Shown piece after piece: positions 52,457-61,574 of a stretch of 64,000 nt of DNA (position 1 is its first letter; each line of letters starts with the position of its first letter). The position numbers and the translations under genes are program-made. Source of the stretch: Actinomycetes bacterium. Lineage in GTDB: Bacteria; Actinomycetota; Coriobacteriia; Coriobacteriales; Eggerthellaceae. Under the pieces are notes generated by a model. That model made no database searches, was not told the DNA's origin, and saw nothing but the letters and a program-made list of their open reading frames with translations. Location of the stretch: assembly GCA_023394615.1 (NCBI GenBank), contig JAEXAI010000016.1, positions 186,001 through 250,000 of the forward strand. The letters are read 5' to 3'.

Positions 52457-53995
52457 TCATTGCCTTATTTGTTCGACCATATCAATGATTCCCTGTCGTC
52501 CGTGAATGTCCAACTTGGTGTAGATGTGGCGAATATGCATCTTGAGGGTATTACGAGAAATGTAGAGGCTTCCTTCCATGTAGGGCATATCACGCCCACG
52601 GGCCATCAACTCCAGAATCTCACGTTCTCGCGCGGTCAGATGATAGGTCTCCGCAATGGTATCGCATGGATTAGTCCAAAAACGCTCGTCTTGGCTGGCC
52701 TCATTATCGTTTGCCTGTTGGTCTACATCGTCAGCGTCCTGAGCAGGCGGCATGGCTGCTGCGGCATCGACAGTATCGACGGACATAAGGAAGGGCGCCT
52801 GCAGCTTGGGAAACTTCAGCAATACCACCAAAAGCACGATGTAGGCAAAGACGATAATCAATGCCCCCGTATGCAAGGCATCTTCCGATGTCGTTGACAC
52901 CAGCATCCCCAAACCCACAACCACTGTGCCCAGCAGATGACCGATTACGGCCGCCAAGCGCGAACCCGATGCCGCAACGAACGCATCTATGCAATTCCTT
53001 GTGCCCCATACCACCAAAGCCCACGTAAGCACCTCAAACAGCGCCGTGCCTATACCGCAAATATAAAATGACAACCCGGGAATAACGAGTTCGAGAGAAG
53101 GTGCTAGAAGAATGCCAACCACCGAGAAGAATAGAGCGCTGTAGAACACATGCTCCATGCGCAGCCCATGCCAAAAAAGCGCCACGGCAAGTAATGCCAC
53201 AAGGGCGAAAAAAGAAGCAGGGTCAGAATGGACGTCATAGCTGCTGAAACCACTGCGCAGAAATCCCAGCATCATCGCAGAGAAGACGACCATGAGGATA
53301 AATCCTGGCGTCAGCACCTTTTTCAAAGGACGTTTGACAACGCCGGGCACAGACAAAGCCGCAGGAGCCGCCACCGCATGGCGAGTGGCAAAACCCAGAT
53401 GCCCTGCTGAGACGATAAGACAGCATACCAACGAGACGGACAGCAAAGCAATCGAGCACAGCATGAGAACCGACGCGCTAAGCGCCCTCACTTCATCAAC
53501 CTGCAAAAACAGCGAATAGATCAAAAAGGCACCCAACATGCCCGAAGCGCTTGCACCCATAAGTGTCGTGCGCTCAAGCAGGGAAAACGAGCACACAAGC
53601 GCGATGCTTACAGGCGCCCCTATAACCTTGGTCAATACAATGGCTGCCGTACCAAGCACCTGCGCAGCACTTCCATCTGAGGGAAATACGGGCAAAACAA
53701 ACAAGATGATAACCGCCCCGCCGATAAATGAGAGAATTCCCACTACGCTTAATACCAAGAACAGGTTCCTGGGTTTGCGCCGTCTGACTTTGACAGTCCA
53801 ATACGCCATGGCGAAAAAAGCAGCATAAATAGCAAGCGTGCTGAAGCGCATAATCACGGTGGCATTTTCAATACCGCAATAGTCAACCACTTGCCTGTCG
53901 CCCAGCCAAATGCCGCCGAACATGCAGGCAAGCCCTATGATGCAACATAGGTTCGTACGGGTTCTCTGCGATGCCGCGGTGTTTCCCAATTCCAT
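52457..53995 (-). CDS. LuxR-family regulator with polytopic membrane domain
   Basis: 512 residues. About 420 residues contain 12 or so hydrophobic segments, then a Gln/Asn/Asp linker, and a C-terminal LuxR domain (about 448-512): LTAREREILELMARG and SRNTLKMHIRHIYTKLDI. The start at 53995 has GAGGGAGAATC upstream. It lies between larA and the fumarate reductase genes, reads in the same direction as both, and is the best candidate to control the 47-61 kb region. The signal it senses is unknown. It is not closely similar to the other LuxR protein at 42435. Confidence 0.92.
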   Translation of the reverse strand: MELGNTAASQRTRTNLCCIIGLACMFGGIWLGDRQVVDYCGIENATVIMRFSTLAIYAAFFAMAYWTVKVRRRKPRNLFLVLSVVGILSFIGGAVIILFVLPVFPSDGSAAQVLGTAAIVLTKVIGAPVSIALVCSFSLLERTTLMGASASGMLGAFLIYSLFLQVDEVRALSASVLMLCSIALLSVSLVCCLIVSAGHLGFATRHAVAAPAALSVPGVVKRPLKKVLTPGFILMVVFSAMMLGFLRSGFSSYDVHSDPASFFALVALLAVALFWHGLRMEHVFYSALFFSVVGILLAPSLELVIPGLSFYICGIGTALFEVLTWALVVWGTRNCIDAFVAASGSRLAAVIGHLLGTVVVGLGMLVSTTSEDALHTGALIIVFAYIVLLVVLLKFPKLQAPFLMSVDTVDAAAAMPPAQDADDVDQQANDNEASQDERFWTNPCDTIAETYHLTAREREILELMARGRDMPYMEGSLYISRNTLKMHIRHIYTKLDIHGRQGIIDMVEQIRQ

Positions 53996-54088
53996 GATTC
54001 TCCCTCTCATGGCGAAGAATACGCCTATTTCAATACTATGCGATTTTGCCACATACGTCTAATTCTTCACCTGCAGTTTCAAAAGCCC

Positions 54089-54559
54089 CTAGCTTTTCGC
54101 TATCCACTTCAAAGTCGCCTGCTCGGCTGCATGTCGATAATCTGGTACGCTCATGCATTCTTCAAGCTGCGCCACTACTTCAGGAAACTCTTCCAAGTTC
54201 TCGCGCCATGGAGCTTGACCCGTCGAGATATCGACGGCAGCCGACCCATTATCGATGCGCAGCCATCTGCCATCGGCGTCTGCCTGAAAGTAGCCGCTCA
54301 CACAAACGGAGCCTTCCTGAAATGGTTCGGATTCTGCATGGAAAGTTCCAGGGCACACAATCGCTTCTCCCAAAGTATCATGTTCCCAGTCCTGCGAAGA
54401 GGGCACGGCATACAAGGTGTTCGCGCCGGAAATCTGCACCAGCTTCATCTTCTGATCAAAGACGAGGTTCCCCTCAAGGGAGCTGGCATCAGGTTCTCCA
54501 AGCTCCCCTTCTTCTTCCATCTTCAGGCGCAGTTCGGCTATGCGTTCTGCGATGTCCAT
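54089..54559 (-). CDS. Unknown protein at the end of the fumarate reductase operon
   Basis: 156 residues, acidic, without signal peptide or membrane segment. It begins with a helix (DIAERIAELRLKMEEEGE) and continues as a mixed domain (NLVFDQKMKLVQISGANTLY, SVCVSGYFQADADGRWLRID in pieces). It starts in the stop codon of the HdrB-like gene (TAATG), so it is coupled to the reductase and may be an assembly factor or accessory subunit. I recognise no family. Confidence 0.7.
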   Translation of the reverse strand: MDIAERIAELRLKMEEEGELGEPDASSLEGNLVFDQKMKLVQISGANTLYAVPSSQDWEHDTLGEAIVCPGTFHAESEPFQEGSVCVSGYFQADADGRWLRIDNGSAAVDISTGQAPWRENLEEFPEVVAQLEECMSVPDYRHAAEQATLKWIAKS

Positions 54560-55446
54560 TACGCCAGCTTTCTCTCGAATGCCTTTCCGGTCTTTATGAT
54601 GTGACGGTTCAATGCCATTTCCTTTTGCGAGAATCCCAAAGCCAGGCCCACTATCTGAGGCAGATGAAGAATCGGCATGGTGATGTCTGCGTCGTATTTC
54701 TTCTGAGAATCGGGCTGCCACATATCAAGGGCCATATGACACAAAGGACAAGGCGTGACAATGCAGTCAGCACCGGACTCACGCGCCGTCAAACAGCTCA
54801 CACCATTGGAGAGCAGCGCCTCACGCTCGGCAGGATAGATGGAATGAAAACCGCAACAAGCAAGTCGTTGCTCGAAGTCCACGTTATTGGCGCCCAGAGT
54901 CTCCATGACCATTTCCATCGACTGCGGGTTGCGAGGATTCTCAAAACCCATGATGTCAGGCGGCATAAGGATGTGACAGCCATAGAAGTTCGCCACATTC
55001 AAACCGCTCAAAGGATGCTTGACCTTTTTCTTCAGCGCATCAAGACCCAAGTCATCGATAAGGGCCCATAGGTAGTGCGTAATCTCGCACGTTCCTCTAT
55101 ATTCAAGCCCCATTTCGGCTAAAGCCTCGTTCACCTTCGCGCGCAGCGCTTCGTCGGAATCTAGACGCTTTTTCGCGGTTCGAAGCATGAGCGTGCACGT
55201 ATTGCACACCGTCATGATTCTGTCGAAACCGGCTTTTTCCGCCAACGCTATATTGCGAGCATTGATCGCCACGCCCAGGAAGTCATCGATGTCTTGGATC
55301 TGAGCCGCACCGCAGCATGTCCAACCATCAATCTCCACCAGCTCGATACCAAGGGCGTCGCAGGTCTTCTGCGTTGCGATCTTCAATTCTCCAGCTGCAG
55401 ACTCAAGCGTGCAACCAGGAAAGAACGCGTAACGATGTTGTGCCAT
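54559..55446 (-). CDS. HdrB-like (CCG-domain) third subunit of fumarate reductase
   Basis: 295 residues. Two CCG-type halves are seen: FFPGCTLES with WTCCGAAQ, and FYGCHILMPP with LACCGFHS. Such subunits bind a non-cubane [4Fe-4S] pair in heterodisulfide reductases and replace the cytochrome b anchor in class E (SdhE/MfrE) succinate:quinone oxidoreductases. AAAGGAGAACTAGC precedes the ATG at 55446. There is 1 nt between it and the iron-sulfur subunit gene. It should link the enzyme to the membrane quinone pool. Confidence 0.9.
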   Translation of the reverse strand: MAQHRYAFFPGCTLESAAGELKIATQKTCDALGIELVEIDGWTCCGAAQIQDIDDFLGVAINARNIALAEKAGFDRIMTVCNTCTLMLRTAKKRLDSDEALRAKVNEALAEMGLEYRGTCEITHYLWALIDDLGLDALKKKVKHPLSGLNVANFYGCHILMPPDIMGFENPRNPQSMEMVMETLGANNVDFEQRLACCGFHSIYPAEREALLSNGVSCLTARESGADCIVTPCPLCHMALDMWQPDSQKKYDADITMPILHLPQIVGLALGFSQKEMALNRHIIKTGKAFERKLA

Positions 55447-55447
55447 G

Positions 55448-56395
55448 CTAGTTCTCCTTTCCAATTTTCTGCGAAAACTCGTAGAGCTTGCGCACGTCCT
55501 GAATACCATTGACCGCCTTGGGCATATGCAGCGGATTCATCTTGCCGGCCGTGACCATGCGAATAGCGAACGGGGTGCGATTGACGGCGGTCTTCATCAT
55601 GCCTTCGGTACGCAGCGCCAACATGGTCTCATTGAGCATGCCGGTCTTGCGCACATCATCAAAGAACGAATAGGCATGACGTGCGCCCTCGCTGTCGGTT
55701 TCACCCATCTTCAAAGCCTCACGGCGCATATAGGCGATTTCTTCTGCAATAGGAATCTGTTTGGGGCACTTGGTGGTGCACTGCTGACAGTGGATGCACT
55801 TCCATAGATTGTTCTGCAAAACATCCAATATGCGCTTGCCGTGCTGCCCATCACGAGAATCACGTTCAAAGCGATATGCTTTGTTCATAACCGCCGGAGG
55901 TAGATAGGTTCCATTGTCAAAGGCCAACTCGCGGCATTCCGAGACGCATGATCCGCACAAAATGCAATCTGAGGGTTTAGAGATCAGGTGGAAGTCCTCT
56001 TCTGACTGGGTGTGCTCCTTGCGCCCCTTGCATTCCATCATCCAGCCTTCTACCTTTTTCAGCTTGTCACCAACGCCGTCGAAGTTCACGACCAGATCGC
56101 GCACAACCGGAAGGTTGTTCAGGGGTTCCAAATACAGCGTATCGGTGTCGTAGGTTTCGAGCAGCGTGTCTAATTGGGTCTCACACGCCAGAAATGCGCT
56201 GCCGTTCACCTGTACCGCGCAACTGCCGCAGATGGCATGGCGGCATGCACTGGTGAAGTTGAGCGTAGGGTCCTGCTCTTCTCGAATCTTGGTCAAACAG
56301 CCCAATAAAGTCGCCGACTCGTAAGCAAGCGTGTATTCCTGGTTCCATGCACGATCACCGTCAAAGCGCTTTATGTTGAATACGATAGTCCTCAT
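55448..56395 (-). CDS. Fumarate reductase / succinate dehydrogenase iron-sulfur subunit
   Basis: 315 residues. The N-terminal [2Fe-2S] ligands are CRHAICGSCAVQVNGSAFLAC in part (CRHAICGSCAV, FLAC), then CILCGSCVSEC and CIHCQQCTTKCPK supply [4Fe-4S] and [3Fe-4S]/[4Fe-4S] clusters. It passes electrons between the flavoprotein and the HdrB-like subunit. It starts in the flavoprotein stop codon region (1-nt overlap). The C-terminal 70 residues are longer than in SdhB of aerobes. Confidence 0.94.
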   Translation of the reverse strand: MRTIVFNIKRFDGDRAWNQEYTLAYESATLLGCLTKIREEQDPTLNFTSACRHAICGSCAVQVNGSAFLACETQLDTLLETYDTDTLYLEPLNNLPVVRDLVVNFDGVGDKLKKVEGWMMECKGRKEHTQSEEDFHLISKPSDCILCGSCVSECRELAFDNGTYLPPAVMNKAYRFERDSRDGQHGKRILDVLQNNLWKCIHCQQCTTKCPKQIPIAEEIAYMRREALKMGETDSEGARHAYSFFDDVRKTGMLNETMLALRTEGMMKTAVNRTPFAIRMVTAGKMNPLHMPKAVNGIQDVRKLYEFSQKIGKEN

Positions 56396-58107
56396 CAGTA
56401 AGCCCTTTCCTTCGGCTCGAATTTCGTGATGGCGACGGGACGATAGTCGATGCTGTAAGCGCCATCCTCAAGTGTTATCAAGGTATGCTTCAGGAAGTCA
56501 TCGTCATTTCGCTTCGGGAAATCTTGGCGAGAATGAGAACCGCGGCTTTCGGTGCGAGCACGCGCACCCATGACCACGGTCTTCGCTATAGACAAGACGT
56601 TGCCTAGCTCCACATAGTTCATGAACGCCGAGTTATAGACTTTCGACCCGTCGCCTGCACAGGCATCCTTGTAATCTTCGATGCACTGATCGATTACTTC
56701 TTCAGCATGCGCCATACCTTCTTCTTCGCGGAAGATGCCCACGCCGTTCCACATGGCCTCAGCCATCCGGTCGCGTATCTTGAATATCGACGTGCCGGAC
56801 GTCTTGGTGCGCATCTGTGCGAAACGCTCAATCCATTCCCGCTCTAGCTGCTCTAAGCGCTCGGTACCCGCGAAATCGCGACGCTTGGCGCTCTGCGCTG
56901 CGCCAAGACCAGCCTGCTTGCCGAAAAACACCACCTCAGCCACGGAATTTCCGCCCAAACGATTCGCACCGTGCACAGAAATGCAGCTGCATTCCCCTGC
57001 CGCATGAAGTCCGTCCACCGATGTGGCACACGTGCGATAGTCCACAACATCGATGCCGCCCATCATGTAGTGGTTCGAGGGGCGGATGGGAACCGGGTCG
57101 GTAATCATGTCCGCGCCTTCAAAACTCAGAGCCAGCTCGCGCACTTGCGGCAGGCGCTCCATAATCTTGTCGGCACCCAGATGACGCATGTCAAGCAAAA
57201 CGTAACTCTTCATACCCTCACCGAAACCACGACCTTCCTTGATTTCGGTCTCAATGGAACGGGCGACCAAGTCGCGCGGACCCAGTTCCATTTTCTCGGG
57301 CGCATATCGCTGCATGAAGCGCTCGCCTTCGTTGTTGATCAGGTAGCCGCCTTCACCGCGACAGGCTTCCGACAACAGGACACCGGTGGTCGCCAGTCCC
57401 GTGGGATGGAACTGCACGAACTCGGGATCTTTGATTGCCACGCCCGCACGCAGACAGGCCGCGGTACCGTCACCGGTCATGTTCGTGGCGTTGGTGGTAC
57501 GGCTCCAGTACACACGCCCGAAACCACCGGCAGCGATAATAACAGCGCGCGCTTGGAACGTCTCGATTTCACCTTTGCGCAAATCAATGGTGACAATCCC
57601 CTGCAGCTGGCCATCAACCTGTGCGATATCGAGCAAGTTGTGCTCATCCAAGAATTCGACACCGTTTTTCAGGCAATTCTCATAGAGTGCATGCAAGACC
57701 ACGTGACCGGTCTTGTCAGCTGAATAGCAGCATCGCGGACTCGATGCCCCACCGAAAGGACGCTGGGCGATACGACCCTGCTCATCACGGGAAAAAGGAA
57801 CTCCCATCGATTCCAGCTCCAACGCCAGGTTGGGCATGCCAGAAACGAAGAATTCCACAGCATCTTGGTCGGCCAGATAGTCGCTACCTTTTACCGTATC
57901 GAAAAAGTGGCTTTGAATGGTATCTTCCGGATCACGGTATGCCAAAGCAGCATTCATGCCACCTTGCGCAGCACCCGTGTGGGATCGCGTCGGAAACACC
58001 TTGCTGATGACCGCTACACTCAGGCTCGGATCCTTGCTGGCGCTCAGCGCGGCAGACATGCCCGCACCTCCTGCACCGACGATGACTATATCAAAAGTAC
58101 GCATCAT
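56395..58107 (-). CDS. Fumarate reductase / succinate dehydrogenase flavoprotein
   Basis: 570 residues. VGAGGAGMSAAL binds FAD, and His43 in RSHTGAAQGG is the residue expected to hold FAD covalently; QFHPTGLATTGVLLSEACRGEGG (in part QFHPTGL, EACRGEGG) and the late TESRGSHSRQDFPKRND hold substrate-binding His and Arg. There is no Tat signal, so unlike the Wolinella MfrA protein it is cytoplasmic. A second ATG at 58104 may be the true start. With gene neighbours it forms an ABE-type enzyme, probably acting as fumarate reductase in this anaerobe. Confidence 0.94.
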   Translation of the reverse strand: MMRTFDIVIVGAGGAGMSAALSASKDPSLSVAVISKVFPTRSHTGAAQGGMNAALAYRDPEDTIQSHFFDTVKGSDYLADQDAVEFFVSGMPNLALELESMGVPFSRDEQGRIAQRPFGGASSPRCCYSADKTGHVVLHALYENCLKNGVEFLDEHNLLDIAQVDGQLQGIVTIDLRKGEIETFQARAVIIAAGGFGRVYWSRTTNATNMTGDGTAACLRAGVAIKDPEFVQFHPTGLATTGVLLSEACRGEGGYLINNEGERFMQRYAPEKMELGPRDLVARSIETEIKEGRGFGEGMKSYVLLDMRHLGADKIMERLPQVRELALSFEGADMITDPVPIRPSNHYMMGGIDVVDYRTCATSVDGLHAAGECSCISVHGANRLGGNSVAEVVFFGKQAGLGAAQSAKRRDFAGTERLEQLEREWIERFAQMRTKTSGTSIFKIRDRMAEAMWNGVGIFREEEGMAHAEEVIDQCIEDYKDACAGDGSKVYNSAFMNYVELGNVLSIAKTVVMGARARTESRGSHSRQDFPKRNDDDFLKHTLITLEDGAYSIDYRPVAITKFEPKERAY

Positions 58108-58112
58108 TTCTC

Positions 58113-58673
58113 CTAGTCAGCCAGACGATATTTCGCAACACCCTGCTCATAGAGGTTGTTGCCTTCAGAATCGATAACCACGATGCAGGGATAGTTCTCC
58201 ACACGTAAACGACGCACTGCTTCGGGACCGAGGTCATCGAATGCGATAACCTCGCATTCCTTCACGCTGTCGGCTATAAGGGCGGCTGCGCCCCCGATAG
58301 CGGCGAAGTACACCACGTTGTGCTCGACCATGGAATCGATGACCTCTTTAGAACGAGGCCCTTTGCCGATCATGCCTTTCAGCCCCTGTTCAATCATCTT
58401 GGGGGAATAAGCATCCATACGACCTGACGTGGTGGGTCCGCATGATCCAATCACTTTGCCGGGCTTTGCAGGAGTAGGCCCTGCGTAATAAATAATCTGC
58501 CCATCCCAATCGACCGGCAGCTCTTCACCTTTGTCGATCATCTCGCACATGATTTTGTGAGCAGCATCGCGGCCCGTGTAAATAGTTCCGGATATGCTGA
58601 CCATGTCGCCGCATTTCAGCGACTTCACCGCATCATCGGTCAGCGGAGCGGTAATATGCTTGGTTTCAGCCAT
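58113..58673 (-). CDS. Class I fumarase beta subunit (set 2)
   Basis: 186 residues. ITAPLTDDAVKSLKCGD, YYAGPTPAKPGKVIGSCGPTTSGRMD in part (YYAGPTPAKPG, GPTTSGRMD) and AIGGAAALIA mark the beta subunit. It lies 5 nt upstream of the fumarate reductase flavoprotein gene, so malate-to-fumarate conversion and fumarate reduction are transcriptionally linked. TTAAGGAGAATCACA precedes the start. Confidence 0.93.
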   Translation of the reverse strand: MAETKHITAPLTDDAVKSLKCGDMVSISGTIYTGRDAAHKIMCEMIDKGEELPVDWDGQIIYYAGPTPAKPGKVIGSCGPTTSGRMDAYSPKMIEQGLKGMIGKGPRSKEVIDSMVEHNVVYFAAIGGAAALIADSVKECEVIAFDDLGPEAVRRLRVENYPCIVVIDSEGNNLYEQGVAKYRLAD

Positions 58674-58766
58674 TGTGATTCTCCTTAATGGTTCATTGAA
58701 TACTGGTTTCTGAATGCGCGTCTAGCAGTGCATGCGATTCGTCGTGCTCCATGCGCCACCGACGTC

Positions 58767-59612
58767 TTACAGCACGACTTCCTTATGGCGCGCGGCGTGG
58801 CAGTTCAGCGTAACGGCCACGGGCATCGTCGCAATATGCGTGGGATAGGTTTCAATCTGCACTGCCAATGCCGTATTACGTCCACCAAAACCTTGCGGAC
58901 CAACACCGGATTTGTTTATCTTCTTCAGCAGTTCCACTTCGAGAGCCGCATAGTCCGGATTCGAATGAGGAGCACCAGCCTCGCGACGAAGCGCCACCTT
59001 GGAAAGCTGCATGGCTTTATCGGCATTACCGCCGATACCCACGCCGACAATGGTGGGCGGACAGGGATTGCCGCCAGCATTCGTCACGGTATCCACGATG
59101 AACTTTTTCACGCCTTCGATGCCTTCTGCCGGCTTGAGCATCTTGAGCGCGCTCATGTTCTCGCTGCCAGCACCTTTCGGCATGATGGTGATATGCAGCT
59201 GGTCACCAGCCACCAATGATGTGTAGATAATCGCCGGGGTGTTGTCTCCTGCGTTTTTGCGATTCAGCACCGGATCGATAACGGTTGACTTGCGCAGATA
59301 ACCGTCAGTGTAGCCCGCAGCAACACCCGCATTGATGGCATCGTCGAGTAGGCCTCCGGCAATATGCACATCTTGGCCGATTTCAACGAATGCGATAACC
59401 ATGCCTGTGTCTTGGCACATAGGCACCGTGTTCTCACGGGCGATTTTGATGTTGCGGCAGATCTTTTCCATAGCATAGCGACCGAATTCCGACTCTTCGG
59501 TATCTGCTGCTTGCCCCACCAGCTTCTCAACATCAAGGGGAAGATCGCAAGCAGCTTCTATGCATAGACGCTTGACCTCTTCGGTAATGGTATCGACGTT
59601 GATTTCCTTCAT
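58767..59612 (-). CDS. Class I fumarase alpha subunit (set 2)
   Basis: 281 residues. Fe-S ligand motifs are VPMCQDTGM, GNPCPPTIVGVGIGG and LNCHAARH. AGAAGGAGACACAAG fixes the start at 59612; the frame is open upstream through the arginine-rich repeat region, which I consider non-coding. Together with the 58113 gene it makes an oxygen-sensitive fumarase, and it is nearer to typical fumarases than set 1. Confidence 0.93.
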   Translation of the reverse strand: MKEINVDTITEEVKRLCIEAACDLPLDVEKLVGQAADTEESEFGRYAMEKICRNIKIARENTVPMCQDTGMVIAFVEIGQDVHIAGGLLDDAINAGVAAGYTDGYLRKSTVIDPVLNRKNAGDNTPAIIYTSLVAGDQLHITIMPKGAGSENMSALKMLKPAEGIEGVKKFIVDTVTNAGGNPCPPTIVGVGIGGNADKAMQLSKVALRREAGAPHSNPDYAALEVELLKKINKSGVGPQGFGGRNTALAVQIETYPTHIATMPVAVTLNCHAARHKEVVL

Positions 59613-59639
59613 CTTGTGTCTCCTTCTGTCCACTGCGCC

Positions 59640-59713
59640 GCGCGCAGTCTTGTTCATATCGCGCGTCTTGCGCGCAGTCTTGCTTGTTTCTTCGCGCGTC
59701 CGCGCGCAATCTT
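59640..59713. repeat. Three imperfect repeats in fumarase leader
   Basis: GCGCGCAGTCTTG occurs at 59640 and 59670, and a variant (GCGCGCAATCTT) at 59702, with CGCGCGTC between the copies. The period is 30-32 bp. The array lies in the 177-bp gap between the carrier 1 stop and the fumarase alpha start. Confidence 0.6.
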
Positions 59714-59789
59714 TCGGAAGCTCTCTGCCGGGTTCAAGCCTTGTATTTCGATCCGGCACCTCTCAGTCATTGCGAGATGGGAACCTCTG

Positions 59790-61268
59790 CTACCAGAGCC
59801 CCAAAACCTTCCACCAAACACCACCGACGCCAAACCAGATGACGATATTGATAATCGAGACGATCAAACCAACCGTCCACCATTTGCCCTGAGAGACATA
59901 CCCGGCGCCGAAGAAAATAGGTGCGGGACCCGAACCGTAGTGAGTTAAGGAACCGAAGAGGTTTCCAAAGAAACCCAGAATCAAAGCGGCGAGCATAGGA
60001 GGTGCACCTGCAGCAATCGCCACAGTCAGGAATGCCGCATACATAGCAGTTACATGAGCTGTAGCGCTTGCGAACAGGTAGTGCGAGAAGAAGTATGCCA
60101 AAGCCAGCACACCTAGCGCGATAACCCAGTTCATACCACCCACAGATCCTGCCATCAGGTTGCCAAACCAAGGAATGAGACCCTGGGTATTCAGCTGTCC
60201 AGCCATCATGACCAGGGCGGAAAACCATACCAATGTATCCCATGCGCCCTTTTCGCTCTTGATGTCTTCCCACGTAAGAACACTGGTCAGCAGCAGTACG
60301 GAAAGGCCGATCAGACCAGTGGTCGTCGCGTTCAGGTTGATGCTGGATCCAGCAATCCACAGCACCAGAATCAGCACGAACACGAAGATCATCCTTTTTT
60401 CCCCAGAAGTCATGGGGCCCATTTCCTTGAGCTTTCCCTTGGCCATTTCAGTGGCGTCGGGGGTTTCTTTGACCTCGGGCGGATTGAGCTTGTAGATGAC
60501 CAAGGGGATGACGATCAACGACACCAAACCAGGTACGATTGCGGCAATTGCCCAGCCAATCCATGTGATTTCCAAACCAGCAGTATCGGCAGCCAACTGC
60601 ACAGCCAAAGGATTGGCCGCCATAGCCGTCATGAACATAGCCGAAGTGATCATGTCACCCTGAAACGCGGTCAGATGCAAAAACGATCCGATACGATTGG
60701 CGGTGCCGTCATCGGGTTGAGAGCGAAATGTATTGGACAACGATTTCACGATAGGCCATACGATGCCGCCAGCACGAGCTGTGTTCGATGGCATTGCCGG
60801 AGACAGAACCAAATCGGTTGCCAGCAGTGCATACGATAGACCCAAGGTCTTCTTGCCGAATCGCTGCACGAACATATAGGCTACGCGACTCCCAAGTCCG
60901 GTCTTTATGAATCCTCGCGAAATGAAAAACGCGATGACGATAAGCCAGATGGTCGTGTTCGAAAAACCGGACAAACCGTCTTTCAACGTAGTCGTTCCCG
61001 TAAGAACGCAGAGCGAAATGGCCATGATAGCGATGGCGCCCATAGGCATAGGCTTTAGAATCAAACCTACGATGGTGCCTACGAAGATGGCAAACAGGTG
61101 CCACACGCCTGCCGTCAGTCCTTCAGGAGCCGGGATGAACCAAATGATCAAACCAATCGCAAACGTGATAATGAGCTTGATCCAGTCGATTCCTCCCTTT
61201 CCCCCTTCTGGTTTCTGCTTGGCTTTGGCGTTTGCCGTCTTTGAGCCAAACATCTTTGTATCTGTCAT
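59790..61268 (-). CDS. DASS-family dicarboxylate carrier, CitT/TtdT-like (carrier 1)
   Basis: 492 residues with about 12-13 membrane segments after a charged start. LATDLVLSPAMPSNTARAGGI in part (PAMPSNTARAGG) and SLTHYGSGPAPIFFGAGYV are typical of the citrate/succinate, tartrate/succinate and 2-oxoglutarate/malate antiporter branch. It therefore differs from carrier 2, and exchange of malate or fumarate for succinate would suit fumarate respiration. It is the first gene of the set that continues with fumarase and fumarate reductase. Confidence 0.94.
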   Translation of the reverse strand: MTDTKMFGSKTANAKAKQKPEGGKGGIDWIKLIITFAIGLIIWFIPAPEGLTAGVWHLFAIFVGTIVGLILKPMPMGAIAIMAISLCVLTGTTTLKDGLSGFSNTTIWLIVIAFFISRGFIKTGLGSRVAYMFVQRFGKKTLGLSYALLATDLVLSPAMPSNTARAGGIVWPIVKSLSNTFRSQPDDGTANRIGSFLHLTAFQGDMITSAMFMTAMAANPLAVQLAADTAGLEITWIGWAIAAIVPGLVSLIVIPLVIYKLNPPEVKETPDATEMAKGKLKEMGPMTSGEKRMIFVFVLILVLWIAGSSINLNATTTGLIGLSVLLLTSVLTWEDIKSEKGAWDTLVWFSALVMMAGQLNTQGLIPWFGNLMAGSVGGMNWVIALGVLALAYFFSHYLFASATAHVTAMYAAFLTVAIAAGAPPMLAALILGFFGNLFGSLTHYGSGPAPIFFGAGYVSQGKWWTVGLIVSIINIVIWFGVGGVWWKVLGLW

Positions 61269-61325
61269 TTAATTCTTTCCTCTCTCTTTGGCTTTACAAG
61301 GTGCGCCCATAGTGCACTCTGTGAA

Positions 61326-61350
61326 TACACCCATCTACACCCCACAGGGG
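61326..61350 (-). promoter_or_regulatory. Shared operator-like motif (double) upstream of carrier 1
   Basis: TACACCCATC at 61326-61335 is followed directly by TACACCCCACAGGGG at 61336-61350, so the left half of the motif occurs twice. It lies 58-82 bp upstream of the carrier 1 start. The second copy contains ACCCC/GGGG inverted symmetry. Confidence 0.55.
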
Positions 61351-61386
61351 CGTTTTAGCGTTTTACCTGTTCAGATGAGAGAATAG

Positions 61387-61419
61387 AAAAAATGAACCGC
61401 CTGATAGTTCAGGCGGTTC
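61387..61419 (-). terminator. Terminator of topA
   Basis: GAACCGCCTGA and TCAGGCGGTTC form a perfect 11-bp stem with a 4-nt loop; on the minus strand a run of T residues follows. It is 155 nt after the topA stop. The 61269-61574 spacer otherwise holds only the carrier 1 promoter region. Confidence 0.9.
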
Positions 61420-61574
61420 AGCAGATGCTTATTGCTTTCATAAGCGTTTGTTTATGAGATTCTGATTACGATTCAGACAGCTTTTCATGGTGGAGCTTCG
61501 TTGATAGAGAGTATGACATCACCCACTTCAATGGCGGGCGGCATTTTCATTCAACGCGCACACGCAGCATTAGA

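Noticed and set aside
59640..59713. Possible CRISPR array
   Set aside because: Only three short imperfect repeats, unequal spacing, no cas gene in the window.
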